Origin: Streptomyces fulvoviolaceus
GTDB taxonomy: Bacteria > Actinomycetota > Actinomycetes > Streptomycetales > Streptomycetaceae
DNA length: 60,929 bases
Direction: 5' to 3'
NCBI RefSeq assembly: GCF_000718165.1
Contig: NZ_JOEY01000061.1
Location: 1 to 60,929 of the forward strand
A model generated the notes under the pieces. It made no database searches. It had not been told where the DNA came from and was given only the letters and a program-made list of their open reading frames with translations. Position 1 is the first letter of the stretch; each line of letters starts with the position of its first letter. Of this stretch, positions 10,441 to 19,214 are shown one piece after another. The translations under genes and the position numbers were made by a program.

Positions 10441-10793
10441 CCCCGCAGTTCAGGATCTCGCTGCCCATCCTGGCGGGTCGGGCCAGTGCCCCGCGGCGGG
10501 ACCACCCGGCGGGCGGAGGCGGTGCGAGGAGAGATCCGACGGCTGATGGACCAACACGCACACACACCCCGGTCCCAGCAGCACACCTCAACACCCTGGC
10601 AGGACTCCTCGTCCACGCCACCGCACACGGCGCGACCCTCACGACAGAGACCAAACCAGCGAGTTGATTCTTTACGGGCCCTTACGAGGTGGTGCTCGAT
10701 TGTGGGTGGGGCGTCGTGATCTTGGTACCGTCGGTCATTGCCTTTCAGCGGGCTGGCTTGTGACCGATGGGACGCTGCGCGCATGATGACCGC
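10441..10793. other. stretch with no convincing gene
   Basis: A plus-strand frame ending near 10667 contains the protein-like segment VPAAHLNTLAGLLVHATAHG and may be the tail of a lost gene, but its upstream part looks random. Otherwise nothing is supported here. Confidence 0.3.
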
Positions 10794-11018
10794 GTGAATA
10801 ACTGGATGCGTGCCCGGAACGGTTGGACGATCCTTCTGATGTTCTGGGGGCTCACGCTGGCCGGCGGGCTGTTCGGGGAAGCAATGTCACGGATGGTCTT
10901 CGAGCACCACCCTGCGGCGTCTGTCACCTGGAACCTGCCGTGGCTGGTGGGCGGCTCTCTGTTTGTGGCCCTTAGCGGCACCGTTGGTGTTCTGCGGCGG
11001 CGTCGGCGGCAAGGCTGA
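10794..11018 (+). CDS. small two-helix membrane protein
   Basis: A GTG gives a 74-residue product. Two hydrophobic segments (about residues 11-28 and 42-63) are separated by a short polar stretch, and the end is an arginine-rich tail, so it probably lies in the membrane with the tail inside. No family is recognised. The frame runs almost into a decayed transposase, so the original C-terminus may be lost. Confidence 0.4.
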   Translation: MNNWMRARNGWTILLMFWGLTLAGGLFGEAMSRMVFEHHPAASVTWNLPWLVGGSLFVALSGTVGVLRRRRRQG

Positions 11019-11052
11019 CGAGCATCGGCAATGCCGGTTCCAACGGTCGGGG

Positions 11053-11745
11053 ATGTGGAGAAGTCCGCGCGAGTTGGTGTTGTTTGTGACGCAATACCTG
11101 GTCCGCGCGGCCTTGTCCCATCGTATTTTCACTGGTCTCCGGCGCCGTCGACTCGGCGCGCTGCTCGGCGAGTTGGCCGACGCGTGGACGACCTCGGAAG
11201 AGGGGCGACTGCACGGCCGCCGGGGCCACGACCGCATGCGGCGGCTGGAGCAGGCCCCCGTCACCAGTTGGTGTTCACCGACCGTGTCATCGCTGCTTTG
11301 GTCATCCTGCGCTTCCAACTGCCACACGCGGCGCTGGCCGTGCTCTACGGCGTGGACCGCTGCACGATCACCCGGGCCGTCCACGAGATCCGCCCGCTCC
11401 TGGCTGCCCGTGGCTTCGCCGTGCCAGGCCGTCCCGACGTGCGGCTTCGCACGCTGGCGAATGTCTTCGCCCATGCCGCGGCTGAGGGCGTCGAGCTGCG
11501 GCTGGATGGTACGGAGTCCGGGTGCGCCGTCCGCGGGCGAGCAAGCCCGGCCGACGCGCGTTCGGTCTCGGGGAAGATGCGGCAGAACACCAAGAAGACC
11601 ACCGTCGTCACCGACGAGAAGGGCCGCACCTTGTGGGCCGGGGCGTTCCGGCCCGGTCGCATACACGACCAGACGGCTGTGAAGACCGAGGGCTCTGCGA
11701 CCTGTTCGAGCGGTACCCGGAGGTCACGGCAAAGGGGCTCTTCAC
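11053..11745 (+). pseudogene. IS5-like (DDE_4/HARBI-type) transposase, frameshifted and 3'-truncated
   Basis: The first frame has YLVRAALSHRIFTGL and a helix-turn-helix-like part. After a shift near 11235, the frame continues as AGAGPRHQLVFTDRVIAALV and ends with IRLRTLANVF-like and LRLDGTE segments, the latter holding the first catalytic Asp. A third part (QNTKKTTVVTDEKGRTLWAGAF, HDQTAVKTEG) is readable to about 11700. The remaining catalytic residues are lost where ISL3-like terminal DNA begins. Confidence 0.6.
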
Positions 11746-11750
11746 AATGC
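11736..11750 (+). repeat. ISL3-type terminal sequence, isolated copy
   Basis: GGCTCTTCACAATGC stands at the exact border between the IS5-like and Tn3-like remnants. Almost the same sequence, GGCTCTCACAATGC, occurs at 14164 next to the end of an ISL3-type transposase, in the same orientation. Confidence 0.4.
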
Positions 11751-11756
11751 AAAGTG

Positions 11757-12262
11757 TCTTCGGTGACGCTGATGCGCCGATTGTCGTCGAACTCGCGCAA
11801 AAACCAGATCTACAAGGCGTTCCGGGAGGTCGGGCGCGTGATGCGGACCGTGGCACTGCTGCGGTTCCTCGCCGACTCGGGGCTGCGGGCACGGGTGACC
11901 GCGGCCACCAACAAGGCCGATGCCTACAACGGGTTCTCCGCCTGGACCCCGGTTCGGCAACCAGGGCGTGATCGCCGAGAACGGCCCGGCCGAGCAGGAA
12001 AAGTCGGTCAAATGGAACTCGCTGCTGTGCAATCTGATCGTGTTCACACCGCGATCGACATGATGGAGGTCATCCGGCAGCTGGTTGCCGAGGGGTGGCG
12101 GGTGACCGCTGAGGATCTGGCCCAGCTCTCGCCCTACCTGACCTCCCACATCCTCCGGTTCGGCGCGCCTACGCAACCGACGAACTCCACATCCCGCCGG
12201 ACGTGTTCGACCCCGCGCTGAACGAGGTCGACTTTGGCGGCGAACAGCCCGCGGCCGCGTAG
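11757..12262 (+). pseudogene. Tn3-family transposase, C-terminal fragment with several frameshifts
   Basis: The reading TLMRRLSSNSRKNQIYKAF and VTAATNKADAYNGFSAW is the conserved C-terminal part of Tn3 transposases, including the region of the last catalytic Glu. It shifts frame near 11950 to GNQGVIAENGPAEQEKSVKW, returns near 12047 to AIDMMEVIRQLVAEGWRV, and shifts again to ATDELHIPPDVFDPALNEVDF before a TAG. With three shifts and no N-terminal two thirds, it is dead. Confidence 0.7.
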
Positions 12263-12481
12263 CAGGGCACGGTAACGCAGCAGAGGGTGGTTTAGCGCCT
12301 CCCCCATGCAGGGCGACACTGGAGGGCCGAGAATCCTCCATCGCTCACGCAGCACGCGCAACCCACGCAAATGTCCGCGGCCGGGCGCTCGTCCGGGATC
12401 GGCGCCGGCTCGATGCTGGCGGCAGCGCGGCTGGACCATCCCGGCGCGCGATGCCGGCGGGGCATCGGCGATGCTGTGGGC

Positions 12482-13321
12482 GTGGAGTACGTGTCCAGAG
12501 TGCCGCGACCGCCGCTGGACGGGCTGATCGACGACCTCTACTACCTGGAGGGTGCGCCGCCGTACGCCCGGCTGACGCTGCCGCCGAGCCCGGCGGCGCT
12601 GCTCATCGTCAGGCTCGGTTCGCCGTTCCTCATCCGCGCCGGAACCGACATCGAGACGGCCGAGTACGCCGACGGCTGCGTGGTCACCATGCCCACCCGC
12701 GCGTTGGAGTTCGGCTACCCACTCCGAACCCGGCCCGTCGGCGTGCACTTCAAGCCGTGGGGGCCGGCACCGTTCCTGCCAATGCCCGCGGCCGAGCTGT
12801 GTGACCGGCCGGTGACGATAGAGCAGGTTTGGGGCCGGCCCGCCATTGCTGAGCTTCGAGACCGGCTGGCCACGGCGGACGGACCGCACGAGATGCTGAC
12901 GCTGCTCGAGGAGGAGCTGATGCGACGGCTGTGCGAGACCGCCGGCCTGGGGCTGGTCCGCCATACGAGCAGTGTCATCGCGGCGACCAGCGGGGCGGTG
13001 GCGATCGGCGACCTGAGCGTGGCAGCCGGTGTCAGCAGCACTCATCTGGCACAGCGGTTCAAGGAGCTCATCGGCGTCACGCCGAAGCGGCTGGCCCGCA
13101 CCTACCGCTTCGCCACCACCGTGCTCTCGATCAACCCCGCCGAACCGATCGACTGGGCCGACCTCGCCAGTAGTGCAGGCTACTTCGACCAGGCCCACTT
13201 CGGTCACGAGTTCCGGGAGTTCACCGGGCTCACGCCGACCCGGTACGTCGAAGTCCGGCGGCAGTTCCTGCGCGAACATCCCGGCCACGTGCTGGACAAC
13301 TGGCCGCTGCCGGCCGATTGA
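12482..13321 (+). CDS. AraC-family transcriptional regulator
   Basis: The protein has a beta-rich N-terminal sensing part starting VEYVSRVPRPPLDGLIDDLYYLEG-like sequence, and a C-terminal AraC DNA-binding part with two helix-turn-helix units (residues about 180-255), including AAGVSSTHLAQRFKELIGVTPK and the signature SAGYFDQAHFGHEFREFTGLTP. About 279 residues is normal. The start is uncertain: GTG codons at 12476 and 12482 are equally possible and neither has a strong ribosome binding site. The DHFR-like gene 67 bases downstream on the same strand is a likely target or operon partner. Confidence 0.8.
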   Translation: MEYVSRVPRPPLDGLIDDLYYLEGAPPYARLTLPPSPAALLIVRLGSPFLIRAGTDIETAEYADGCVVTMPTRALEFGYPLRTRPVGVHFKPWGPAPFLPMPAAELCDRPVTIEQVWGRPAIAELRDRLATADGPHEMLTLLEEELMRRLCETAGLGLVRHTSSVIAATSGAVAIGDLSVAAGVSSTHLAQRFKELIGVTPKRLARTYRFATTVLSINPAEPIDWADLASSAGYFDQAHFGHEFREFTGLTPTRYVEVRRQFLREHPGHVLDNWPLPAD

Positions 13322-13388
13322 TTTCTTACAAGAGCGACAGCTCAACGACACGCTAATTTGGAGGCACCCCAAAGCAAAGGAGCGCCCC

Positions 13389-13970
13389 GTGGGCAAGGTG
13401 GTCATGTACGCCTCGGTGTCGGTGGACGGCTTTGTCGCGGACGAGAGTGACCAGCCCGGACCGCTGTTTGACTGGTTGTCCAGCGGTGACGTCCCGTTGG
13501 ACGAGAGCGGCGAGGTAAAGGTGTCGCAGACGTCCTACGACTACATCCGGCCGTACTGGGACCAGATCGGGGTGACAATCTGCGGCCGCCACGTCTTCGA
13601 CCTGACGGACGGCTGGGACGGGAAGCCTCCGAGCGGGATCGACCACGTGGTCGTCGTGACGCACCGGCCGCAGCCCGAGGGCTGGGACCCCGAGGCGCCG
13701 TTTCACTTCGTCGACGGCGTCGAGGCAGCCGTGGCCAAGGCGCAGGAGCTTGCGGGTGAGCGCATGGTCGAGGTCGCCGCTGGCGACGTCGGCGGCCAGG
13801 TGCTTGCCGCGGGCCTGGTCGACGAGGTGCGCATGGACGTCGTACCCGTCGTGTTCGGGTCCGGCAAGCGCTACTTCGGGTCGGTCCACGCGCAGCACCT
13901 GCTGGAGGATCCTGACGTGGTGATTCAGAGCAACCGGGTGCTTCACCTGCGCTATCGGGTGCGCCGTTGA
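13389..13970 (+). CDS. dihydrofolate reductase/RibD C-terminal domain family protein
   Basis: The GTG follows AAAGGAG at a good distance. The 193-residue protein reads VVMYASVSVDGFVADESDQPGPLFDWL at its start, where the first strand and the DGF motif of the family are clear, and has TICGRHVFDLTDGWDG and EVAAGDVGGQVLAAGLVDEV, which form the NADPH-binding parts. This family contains RibD reductases and many enzymes of unknown substrate, so the reaction is probably an NADPH-dependent reduction. The gene follows an AraC-type regulator, a pairing often seen for this family. Confidence 0.8.
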   Translation: MGKVVMYASVSVDGFVADESDQPGPLFDWLSSGDVPLDESGEVKVSQTSYDYIRPYWDQIGVTICGRHVFDLTDGWDGKPPSGIDHVVVVTHRPQPEGWDPEAPFHFVDGVEAAVAKAQELAGERMVEVAAGDVGGQVLAAGLVDEVRMDVVPVVFGSGKRYFGSVHAQHLLEDPDVVIQSNRVLHLRYRVRR

Positions 13971-14163
13971 CCGATCTGAGCGGGTACGCGAAGAAGTCCA
14001 CTGCGAACGGTGACACAAGATCGGACCTCCGGCTGCGTTTGCGCATCGCTGTCCCTGGTCGGGCAGCCGACGCCGACGCCCCAGCACCTCACCTGCGGCA
14101 AGTTCAACTCAAGATCACTGGTTGCCGGTTTCCGTCGTATCTTGGCCGACCCCCAGGAAGAGC

Positions 14164-14372
14164 GGCTCTCACAATGCAGGGTGTAGTCGGGGTCTGAATC
14201 CGCCTGTCTCGAGTAGGGATCGGGCGATGTAGTTGGTGAGGTCGCGGAAGCCGAGGGCGGAGCCGCGCAGGTGCTCCAGGCGGCCGTTGATCGCTTCGGT
14301 TGGACCGTTGCTGGTGCCGGGCCGGTCGAAGTAGGCCAGTACGTCAGCGGCTCGCTTACTCAGGGTGGAGAA
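14164..14372 (-). pseudogene. ISL3-family transposase, C-terminal fragment with element end
   Basis: On the minus strand the frame reads LAYFDRPGTSNGPTEAINGR, then LRGSALGFRDLTNYIARSLLE and ends GGFRPRLHPAL-stop at 14169. This is the conserved end of ISL3 transposases, including the last catalytic Glu (in PTEAINGR). The stop codon is embedded in GGCTCTCACAATGC, the presumed end of the element. Everything upstream of the last 67 codons is gone. Confidence 0.7.
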
Positions 14373-14508
14373 CGGTCGCCTGCGCCATCAACCGGCGGAT
14401 CGTGCTTCGGTAGTCCGCACACTCCCGGCGCAGACGCCTTTCCCTCAGTAGCGGCCAGGTGTGAAAACCCGTTGATGGGCCCACCGCCCAGCCGCAACGA
14501 TCAGGCGC

Positions 14509-15756
14509 ATGTCTGCCGCCCTGGCGCCTCTGCGTCACCGCCCGTTCCGTCACCTCTTCATCGGTACGACGGCAAACCTGCTCGGCAACGGGGTGGCGCC
14601 GATCGCCCTGGCCTTTGCCGTGCTCGACGCCACTGGCTCGGTCGGCTCGCTCGGGTTGGTGGTCGGCGCCCACTCCCTCACCGGCATCCTCTTCCTGCTG
14701 TACGGCGGGGTGTTGGCGGACCGGCTGCCGCGCGGCCCGCTGTTGGTCGGCAGCAGCGTGGTCAGCGCCGCGAGCCAGGCGGTGATCGCTGCCCTGGTTC
14801 TCACCCACAGCGCCGCCATCCCCCTGCTCATGGTGCTCGCCGCGGTCAACGGGGCGTCAGGTTCCTGCTACCAGCCCGCCGCCCAGGCCCTGCTGCCCCA
14901 GACCGTGCCGGCCGAGTCCCGCCGTGCCGCCCTCGCGCTCTCCCGGATCGCGGGCAGCAGCGCGACGATCGTGGGTGCCTCGCTGGGCGGTGTCCTGGTC
15001 GCCGCGGTCGGCCCCGGCTGGGGCCTGGCCGTCGACGCGCTCAGCTTCGCGCTTGCCGCCGCGTCCTTCGCGCTGGTCCGCGTCCAGGTCGCCCCGCCCG
15101 CGCCCAGCCCCGGCCTGGTGCATGAACTGCGCGTCGGATGGCAGGAGTTCACCTCCCGCAGCTGGGTGTGGGTGATCGTGATGGCCTTCTGCTTCCTCAA
15201 CGCCGGCGTCACCGCCTCGTTCACCGTCCTCGGCCCGGCCGTCGCCGACACCACCGGGATCGGCCGCACCGGCTGGGGCCTGGCCGTCGCCGCGGGCTCG
15301 CTCGGCGCGGTCGCCGGCGGCGTACTGTCGCTGAGATGGCGGCCCCGGCGCGCGATCCTGGTCGGCTGCGCGCTGATGGGCCTGACGGCGATGATCCCGC
15401 TGCTGCTCGCGCTCGCCCCGTACACCTGGGTGCTGGTCGTGGCCAACTTCGTGGCAGGCGTGGGTATCGAGCAGGCCGGCGTCGCCTGGTACTCGACCCT
15501 CAATGAGCAGATCCCCGAGGACCGCCTTGCCCGCGTCTACGCCTACGACGACCTCGGCTCCTACCTCGCGCTCCCGCTCGCCCAGTTCGCCGCCGGACCC
15601 GCCGTACTCCTCCTCGGCCTCCATGCCACCCTCTACGCGGCCGCCGCGCTCATCCTCCTCGCCACCCTCGCCATGGTCGCCACCCCCTCCATCCGCGCGC
15701 TGGTCCCGAGGACCGCAGAACCGCTGCGCGCCTCCGAAGATCCGGTGCCTCGCTGA
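14509..15756 (+). CDS. MFS transporter, drug-exporter type
   Basis: The 415-residue protein has about 12 membrane segments in two halves with a short central loop (near residues 195-215). The loop motif GGVLADRLPRGPLLVGS between helices 2 and 3 is the classic MFS signature GxLaDrxGrrxxl. The overall pattern resembles the MFS_3 group (EntS, macrolide exporters), which use the proton gradient to expel small molecules. No neighbour hints at a substrate. It is transcribed alone; a nine-base hairpin 47 bases after the stop should end the mRNA. Confidence 0.85.
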   Translation: MSAALAPLRHRPFRHLFIGTTANLLGNGVAPIALAFAVLDATGSVGSLGLVVGAHSLTGILFLLYGGVLADRLPRGPLLVGSSVVSAASQAVIAALVLTHSAAIPLLMVLAAVNGASGSCYQPAAQALLPQTVPAESRRAALALSRIAGSSATIVGASLGGVLVAAVGPGWGLAVDALSFALAAASFALVRVQVAPPAPSPGLVHELRVGWQEFTSRSWVWVIVMAFCFLNAGVTASFTVLGPAVADTTGIGRTGWGLAVAAGSLGAVAGGVLSLRWRPRRAILVGCALMGLTAMIPLLLALAPYTWVLVVANFVAGVGIEQAGVAWYSTLNEQIPEDRLARVYAYDDLGSYLALPLAQFAAGPAVLLLGLHATLYAAAALILLATLAMVATPSIRALVPRTAEPLRASEDPVPR

Positions 15757-15802
15757 GCTCGACTCTGACGCACAAATATCCACAGGTGGGCACGATGGTG
15801 CG

Positions 15803-15826
15803 CCCAGCGGGTCCGTGCCCGCTGGG
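15803..15826 (+). terminator. terminator of the MFS gene
   Basis: CCCAGCGGG pairs perfectly with CCCGCTGGG around TCCGTG and is followed by TTT, on the coding strand of the transporter. Confidence 0.65.
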
Positions 15827-15987
15827 TTTCATCCCGGTGGTTCATCCGGTGCTCGCCATGGGGTCGAGGGTGACCCGTCAGCCGGTACGTCAGCCGTTTC
15901 ACCAGGTGCGGAACGGACTGAATCCGAGGTGTTCGCGGTGCCCGGAGCCATCCCGTACGCGCGAAACCCTCGGATTCTGCTTCTGAG

Positions 15988-17001
15988 CTAGAAGGCCGCT
16001 GTCCGGTCTTCGCTGCGCGGGTCGGTCACTTGGTGCTCGGTGTAGATGCCCGCGCGCGCCTCACGACGCCAGGGACGCCCGTAGGTCACTGCTCCGGCGG
16101 CGGCCTCGGAACTGTTGTCGAGGTTCACGACGGCTACCGATGGCGAGTCGTCCGCGGGGCACCGCGCAAGCCAGTCGCCGTTGGGAGCGGCGATTCCGGA
16201 CGGTGCGGTGGCGCTGTCCTGTGCCGGCCCTGACAAGCTGACCCAGTAGCTGTTGACCGCGGCGTGGCCTTGGGCTTGGGCGGCGGTGTTACCCGGGGTG
16301 CCGCTGGTGGAGAACAGGACGCAGTCGACATCCAGCTTCTCGTATTCTGCGAACAACTCCGGGTAGTGGATCTCCATGCCGAGCAGGCAGCCGAAGCGCA
16401 CACCGTCGACCTCGAAGGTCACCGGTGAGACGCCCGGCGAGTACATGTACGAGACCTTCGTCTTCGACAGCAGGCGCTCGTCATAACGCGTGACGACCCC
16501 GCCGCGATCGGTGATGACGTAGAGGCTGTTGTGTGGACGGTTCGGGCCCGTCAAGCGGTGCACCGATGCGATCACCGTCCACAACCGCAACTCGCGGGCC
16601 AGCTCGGCGATCGCAGCCAACTCCGATTGGAGCACCGGCCACTGGCACCGATCCCAGTCCGCCGGGCCGACCGTGTCCGGGCCGTCGACGGACATGACAA
16701 GCTTGCTGGGAAAGCAGATCGCGCCTTCCGGAAAGTGCACGATCCTCGCTCCCTGAGCGCTGGCCTCGCGCATCAGAGCACGGACCTCACGCCCGCTTTC
16801 GCGCAGCGCTTCAACGTCTCGGGGGTCATCGCGTACGGGGGTCTGCGCTACGGCGAGCCGCACGCTGTTGGGATTCCTTGCTTCCGACATGACGTCTCCT
16901 GATGGAGTCGGACGGAAGTGCCGGAGGGCGGACGTGTAGGACTCACCGGTCTTGGCGGCGCGGGCACGCACCTGGTGCTTGAAGTTCCTACGGGCTGTCA
17001 T
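15988..17001 (-). CDS. nitrilase-superfamily protein lacking catalytic Lys and Cys
   Basis: A 337-residue protein with an N-terminal basic stretch (RRNFKHQVRARAAKTGESY) followed by the nitrilase fold from about residue 48 (VRLAVAQTP). The glutamate of the triad is present in IVHFPEGAI. The lysine position reads YDERLLS instead of YxKxHLF, and the cysteine position reads LLGMEIHYPEL instead of xxCxxxxxPEL, so the nucleophile is Gly. The fold is otherwise conserved to the end, so this may be a member of a streptomycete subfamily with a non-enzymatic or different role. The ATG used gives the basic extension; a second ATG 38 codons on (MSEARN) would start at the fold. Confidence 0.7.
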   Translation of the reverse strand: MTARRNFKHQVRARAAKTGESYTSALRHFRPTPSGDVMSEARNPNSVRLAVAQTPVRDDPRDVEALRESGREVRALMREASAQGARIVHFPEGAICFPSKLVMSVDGPDTVGPADWDRCQWPVLQSELAAIAELARELRLWTVIASVHRLTGPNRPHNSLYVITDRGGVVTRYDERLLSKTKVSYMYSPGVSPVTFEVDGVRFGCLLGMEIHYPELFAEYEKLDVDCVLFSTSGTPGNTAAQAQGHAAVNSYWVSLSGPAQDSATAPSGIAAPNGDWLARCPADDSPSVAVVNLDNSSEAAAGAVTYGRPWRREARAGIYTEHQVTDPRSEDRTAAF

Positions 17002-17279
17002 CGCGGCCTTCCACGCCTTGAGCGACGGCTCCCCGGCAACCTCGCCCGAGGCGATCGGGCTGCAACAACGACCTGAGACGCTGGTCCCTTTGCCTCCGAT
17101 GGGAGACCGTGCTGGGGACGGTCGCGGGAGGTTCGGCGTAGGCCACGCAGTCGGTCATCATGCCGTCGCTCGCAGGCTCCGTCAACATCCTTCAACACGT
17201 CCAGCGCACTGTCGAATGGCCGGCTGCTGAAGAGAGGCACCTCAGCTCAACACGCAGAACTTGACAGAGAAGTGGCGGG

Positions 17280-18230
17280 TCAGCTGCTGGTGACGGTGGT
17301 CTTGGGTGACTCGTCGACGTGGAGGGTGAAGACGTCGGGGCGGGCGTAGTGGCCGGTGGTGTCGAGGTCGAAGCGGGCGCGGGTGAGGTCGTCGAGGTCG
17401 AGGTCGGCGGTCAGGATGCCCTCGCCGTCGCGCAGCGGCCCGGCCAGGACCTCGCCGAGCGGGGAGACGATGACGGAGCCGCCGCCGATCAGGACCGTGT
17501 CGGGCTCGTCGCCCTGGACGGGGTGGAGGTCGGCCGGGAGGGCGTCGCGACGCAGGTACTGGTTGGCGCTGAGGACGAAGCAGCGGCCCTCCAGCGCGAT
17601 GTGCCGCATGGTGGCCTGCCAGGCGTCGCGGTCGTCCACCGTCGGCGCGCACCACAGGTCGACGCCCTTGGCGTACATCGCCGTACGGAAGAGCGGCATG
17701 TAGTTCTCCCAGCAGATGGCCGCGCCGATGCGGGCGCTGCCGGTGTCGATGACGGGGAGGGTGGAGCCGTCGCCCTGGCCCCACAGGTAGCGCTCGGCGG
17801 CGGTGGGCATCAGCTTGCGGTGCAGGCCCAGGTAGCCGTCGGGGCCGAAGAAGAGCACGACGCAGTACAGGGTGCCGCCCTGGCGTTCGACCGCGCCGAC
17901 CACGGCGTGGCATCCGAGCTCCCGGGTGACGGTGGCCAGGGCCGCGACCTCCGGGCCGGGGATCTCGATGGCGGAGGCGTGGTAGCGGCGGAACAGGTCG
18001 CGGCCGGCCGGGGTGCGGCTGCCGACCGTCATGCCGAAGTCCAGCCCTTTGGGATAGCCGCCGAGGAACGCCTCGGGGAGCACGACGACCTCGGCACCGT
18101 GGGTCACTGCGGCCTCGCGGATGAGTTCTTCGGCCCGGGTCACTGCGGTCGGGGTGTCGAACAACGGGGCCGCCGCTTGGGCGACGGCGACGGTCACAGT
18201 GCGGCGGGAGTCAGGAGAGGCAGAAGTCAT
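17280..18230 (-). CDS. nitrilase (carbon-nitrogen hydrolase)
   Basis: The 316-residue enzyme has all catalytic residues: Glu in VVLPEAFLGGYPKG, Lys in LHRKLMPTAAERYLWGQGDG, and Cys in GAAICWENYMPLFRT. The CWENYMPL motif and the ERYLWGQGDGS stretch are typical of true aliphatic or arylaliphatic nitrilases (nitrile plus water to acid and ammonia) rather than amidases. The start is the ATG at 18230, since the frame upstream (starting with LITQKISL) overlaps the divergent regulator start. It faces the remains of a LysR regulator, as nitrilase genes often do. Confidence 0.85.
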   Translation of the reverse strand: MTSASPDSRRTVTVAVAQAAAPLFDTPTAVTRAEELIREAAVTHGAEVVVLPEAFLGGYPKGLDFGMTVGSRTPAGRDLFRRYHASAIEIPGPEVAALATVTRELGCHAVVGAVERQGGTLYCVVLFFGPDGYLGLHRKLMPTAAERYLWGQGDGSTLPVIDTGSARIGAAICWENYMPLFRTAMYAKGVDLWCAPTVDDRDAWQATMRHIALEGRCFVLSANQYLRRDALPADLHPVQGDEPDTVLIGGGSVIVSPLGEVLAGPLRDGEGILTADLDLDDLTRARFDLDTTGHYARPDVFTLHVDESPKTTVTSS

Positions 18231-18261
18231 GCTTCGACGGTAGGAACCACGACGCTCATCC

Positions 18262-18273
18262 GGCAAACTAATC
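18262..18273. promoter_or_regulatory. LysR-type box candidate before the truncated regulator
   Basis: GGCAAACTAATC lies 18 bases before a GTG, in the space between nitrilase and LysR stub. The same 12 bases occur at exactly the same distance before the intact LysR gene at 24320. Confidence 0.45.
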
Positions 18274-18279
18274 TTTTGA

Positions 18280-18315
18280 GTGATCAACATTCATGAAGCC
18301 AATCTAGTGCCCTGA
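18280..18315 (+). pseudogene. LysR regulator stub (first codons only)
   Basis: Reads VINIHEANL and stops soon after. The first nine residues parallel MIDIYETEF of the intact LysR protein encoded at 24320, including upstream DNA. It is what remains of a divergent regulator of the nitrilase gene, cut off near 18306; an IS630-type remnant follows. Confidence 0.5.
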
Positions 18316-18337
18316 CCGTGTAGGTTCGCCGGGTCAC

Positions 18338-18615
18338 TCAGGCTGCGGCGGCGAGGGGGCGTCCGCCCCAGCGGATGCCCTTTTCGCTGCGGATGCGGGC
18401 ACGTTCCCTGCGCTCGGCGGCCAGGACGGCGTGGTGGCGGGCGTTGGCGTTTCGCCGGCGAAGGTAGGCGTGCGGGGCCCGAGTCTGAGCAGTGTGGTTG
18501 CGGTGGTTGGAGTTGGCAACGGTGAATTGCCGCAGCGGCCCGAAGTGGGCCTCGATCGGGTTGGCCCAGGACGCGTAGGTCGGGGTCTGGGGGTGAAGCC
18601 CCCAGGAATTTATTG
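18338..18615 (-). pseudogene. IS630-family transposase, C-terminal fragment
   Basis: On the minus strand the frame reads HPQTPTYASWANPIEAHFG, then LRQFTVANSNHRNH and ends GIRWGGRPLAAAA-stop. The phrase SWANPIEAHF is the region of the last catalytic acidic residue of IS630-type DDE transposases, and the tail is the streptomycete form of that family. The 5' part is missing. Confidence 0.65.
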
Positions 18616-18686
18616 TTCCCGCCCCTCAGCGGAGCTGCTCAGGGCCTGTCTCGAAGTCGGGTGTGAGCTCGTGACAAGATCGCGGG

Positions 18687-19097
18687 ATGCTGCGACTCAC
18701 CGATTTCATTATCGACTGCCCGGACACGATGAAGCTGGCGGCTTTCTACTCCGAGGTGACGGGCCGTCCGATCAAGGAAGGCAGCTCCGAGGACTGGGCT
18801 GGCATCCAGTTCGGCGAGATCGAGCTGGCATTCATCCGGGTGGACGACTACCGCGCTCCGCAGTGGCCCGACAGCGAGCACCCCAAGCAGTTCCACCTCG
18901 ACTTCGAAGTGGACGAGATCGAGTCCGAGCAGCGCCGCGTCCTCGACCTCGGCGCGACGCTGAGGCAGGACTTCATCGGCCCAAACGGATACGGCTGGCA
19001 GATCTACACCGACCCGATCGGCCACCCCTTCTGCCTGTGCCGCAACAAGGGCGTCATCTGGACCGACCAGGGCCCGATCTGGCCCAAGCGCGACTAA
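18687..19097 (+). CDS. VOC-family (glyoxalase/bleomycin-resistance-like) protein
   Basis: The 136-residue protein has two beta-alpha-beta-beta-beta repeats: residues 1-60 (LTDFIIDCPDTMKLAAFYSEVTG) and 65-125 (FHLDFEVDEIES ... YTDPIGHPFCLCR). In such proteins metal ligands come from the start of each repeat and from the final strand; His at HLDFEV and the GHPFCLC end fit partly. The reaction cannot be told: dioxygenase, isomerase and drug-binding members exist. The gene starts close to the ATG with no strong ribosome binding site and stands between two unrelated genes. Confidence 0.75.
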   Translation: MLRLTDFIIDCPDTMKLAAFYSEVTGRPIKEGSSEDWAGIQFGEIELAFIRVDDYRAPQWPDSEHPKQFHLDFEVDEIESEQRRVLDLGATLRQDFIGPNGYGWQIYTDPIGHPFCLCRNKGVIWTDQGPIWPKRD

Positions 19098-19214
19098 GAG
19101 CCCGCGCGGATAGGCGGCGTGGAAAGCCTCAGCATCGAGGTGGGCACTGGCTCCAGTGAATGTGTAGTTGCGACGCTCTGTGACCGCTGGAGAGACCTGT
19201 GTGCATCCTTAGTT

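Noticed and set aside
10486..10719. Plus-strand frame of 77 codons
   Set aside because: Low-complexity Thr/Ser/Arg/Pro sequence, start without ribosome binding site, opposite the 5' region of the integrase-like remnant.
13967..14197. 76-codon plus-strand frame after the DHFR-like gene
   Set aside because: It runs through the ISL3 element end and has no protein-like features.
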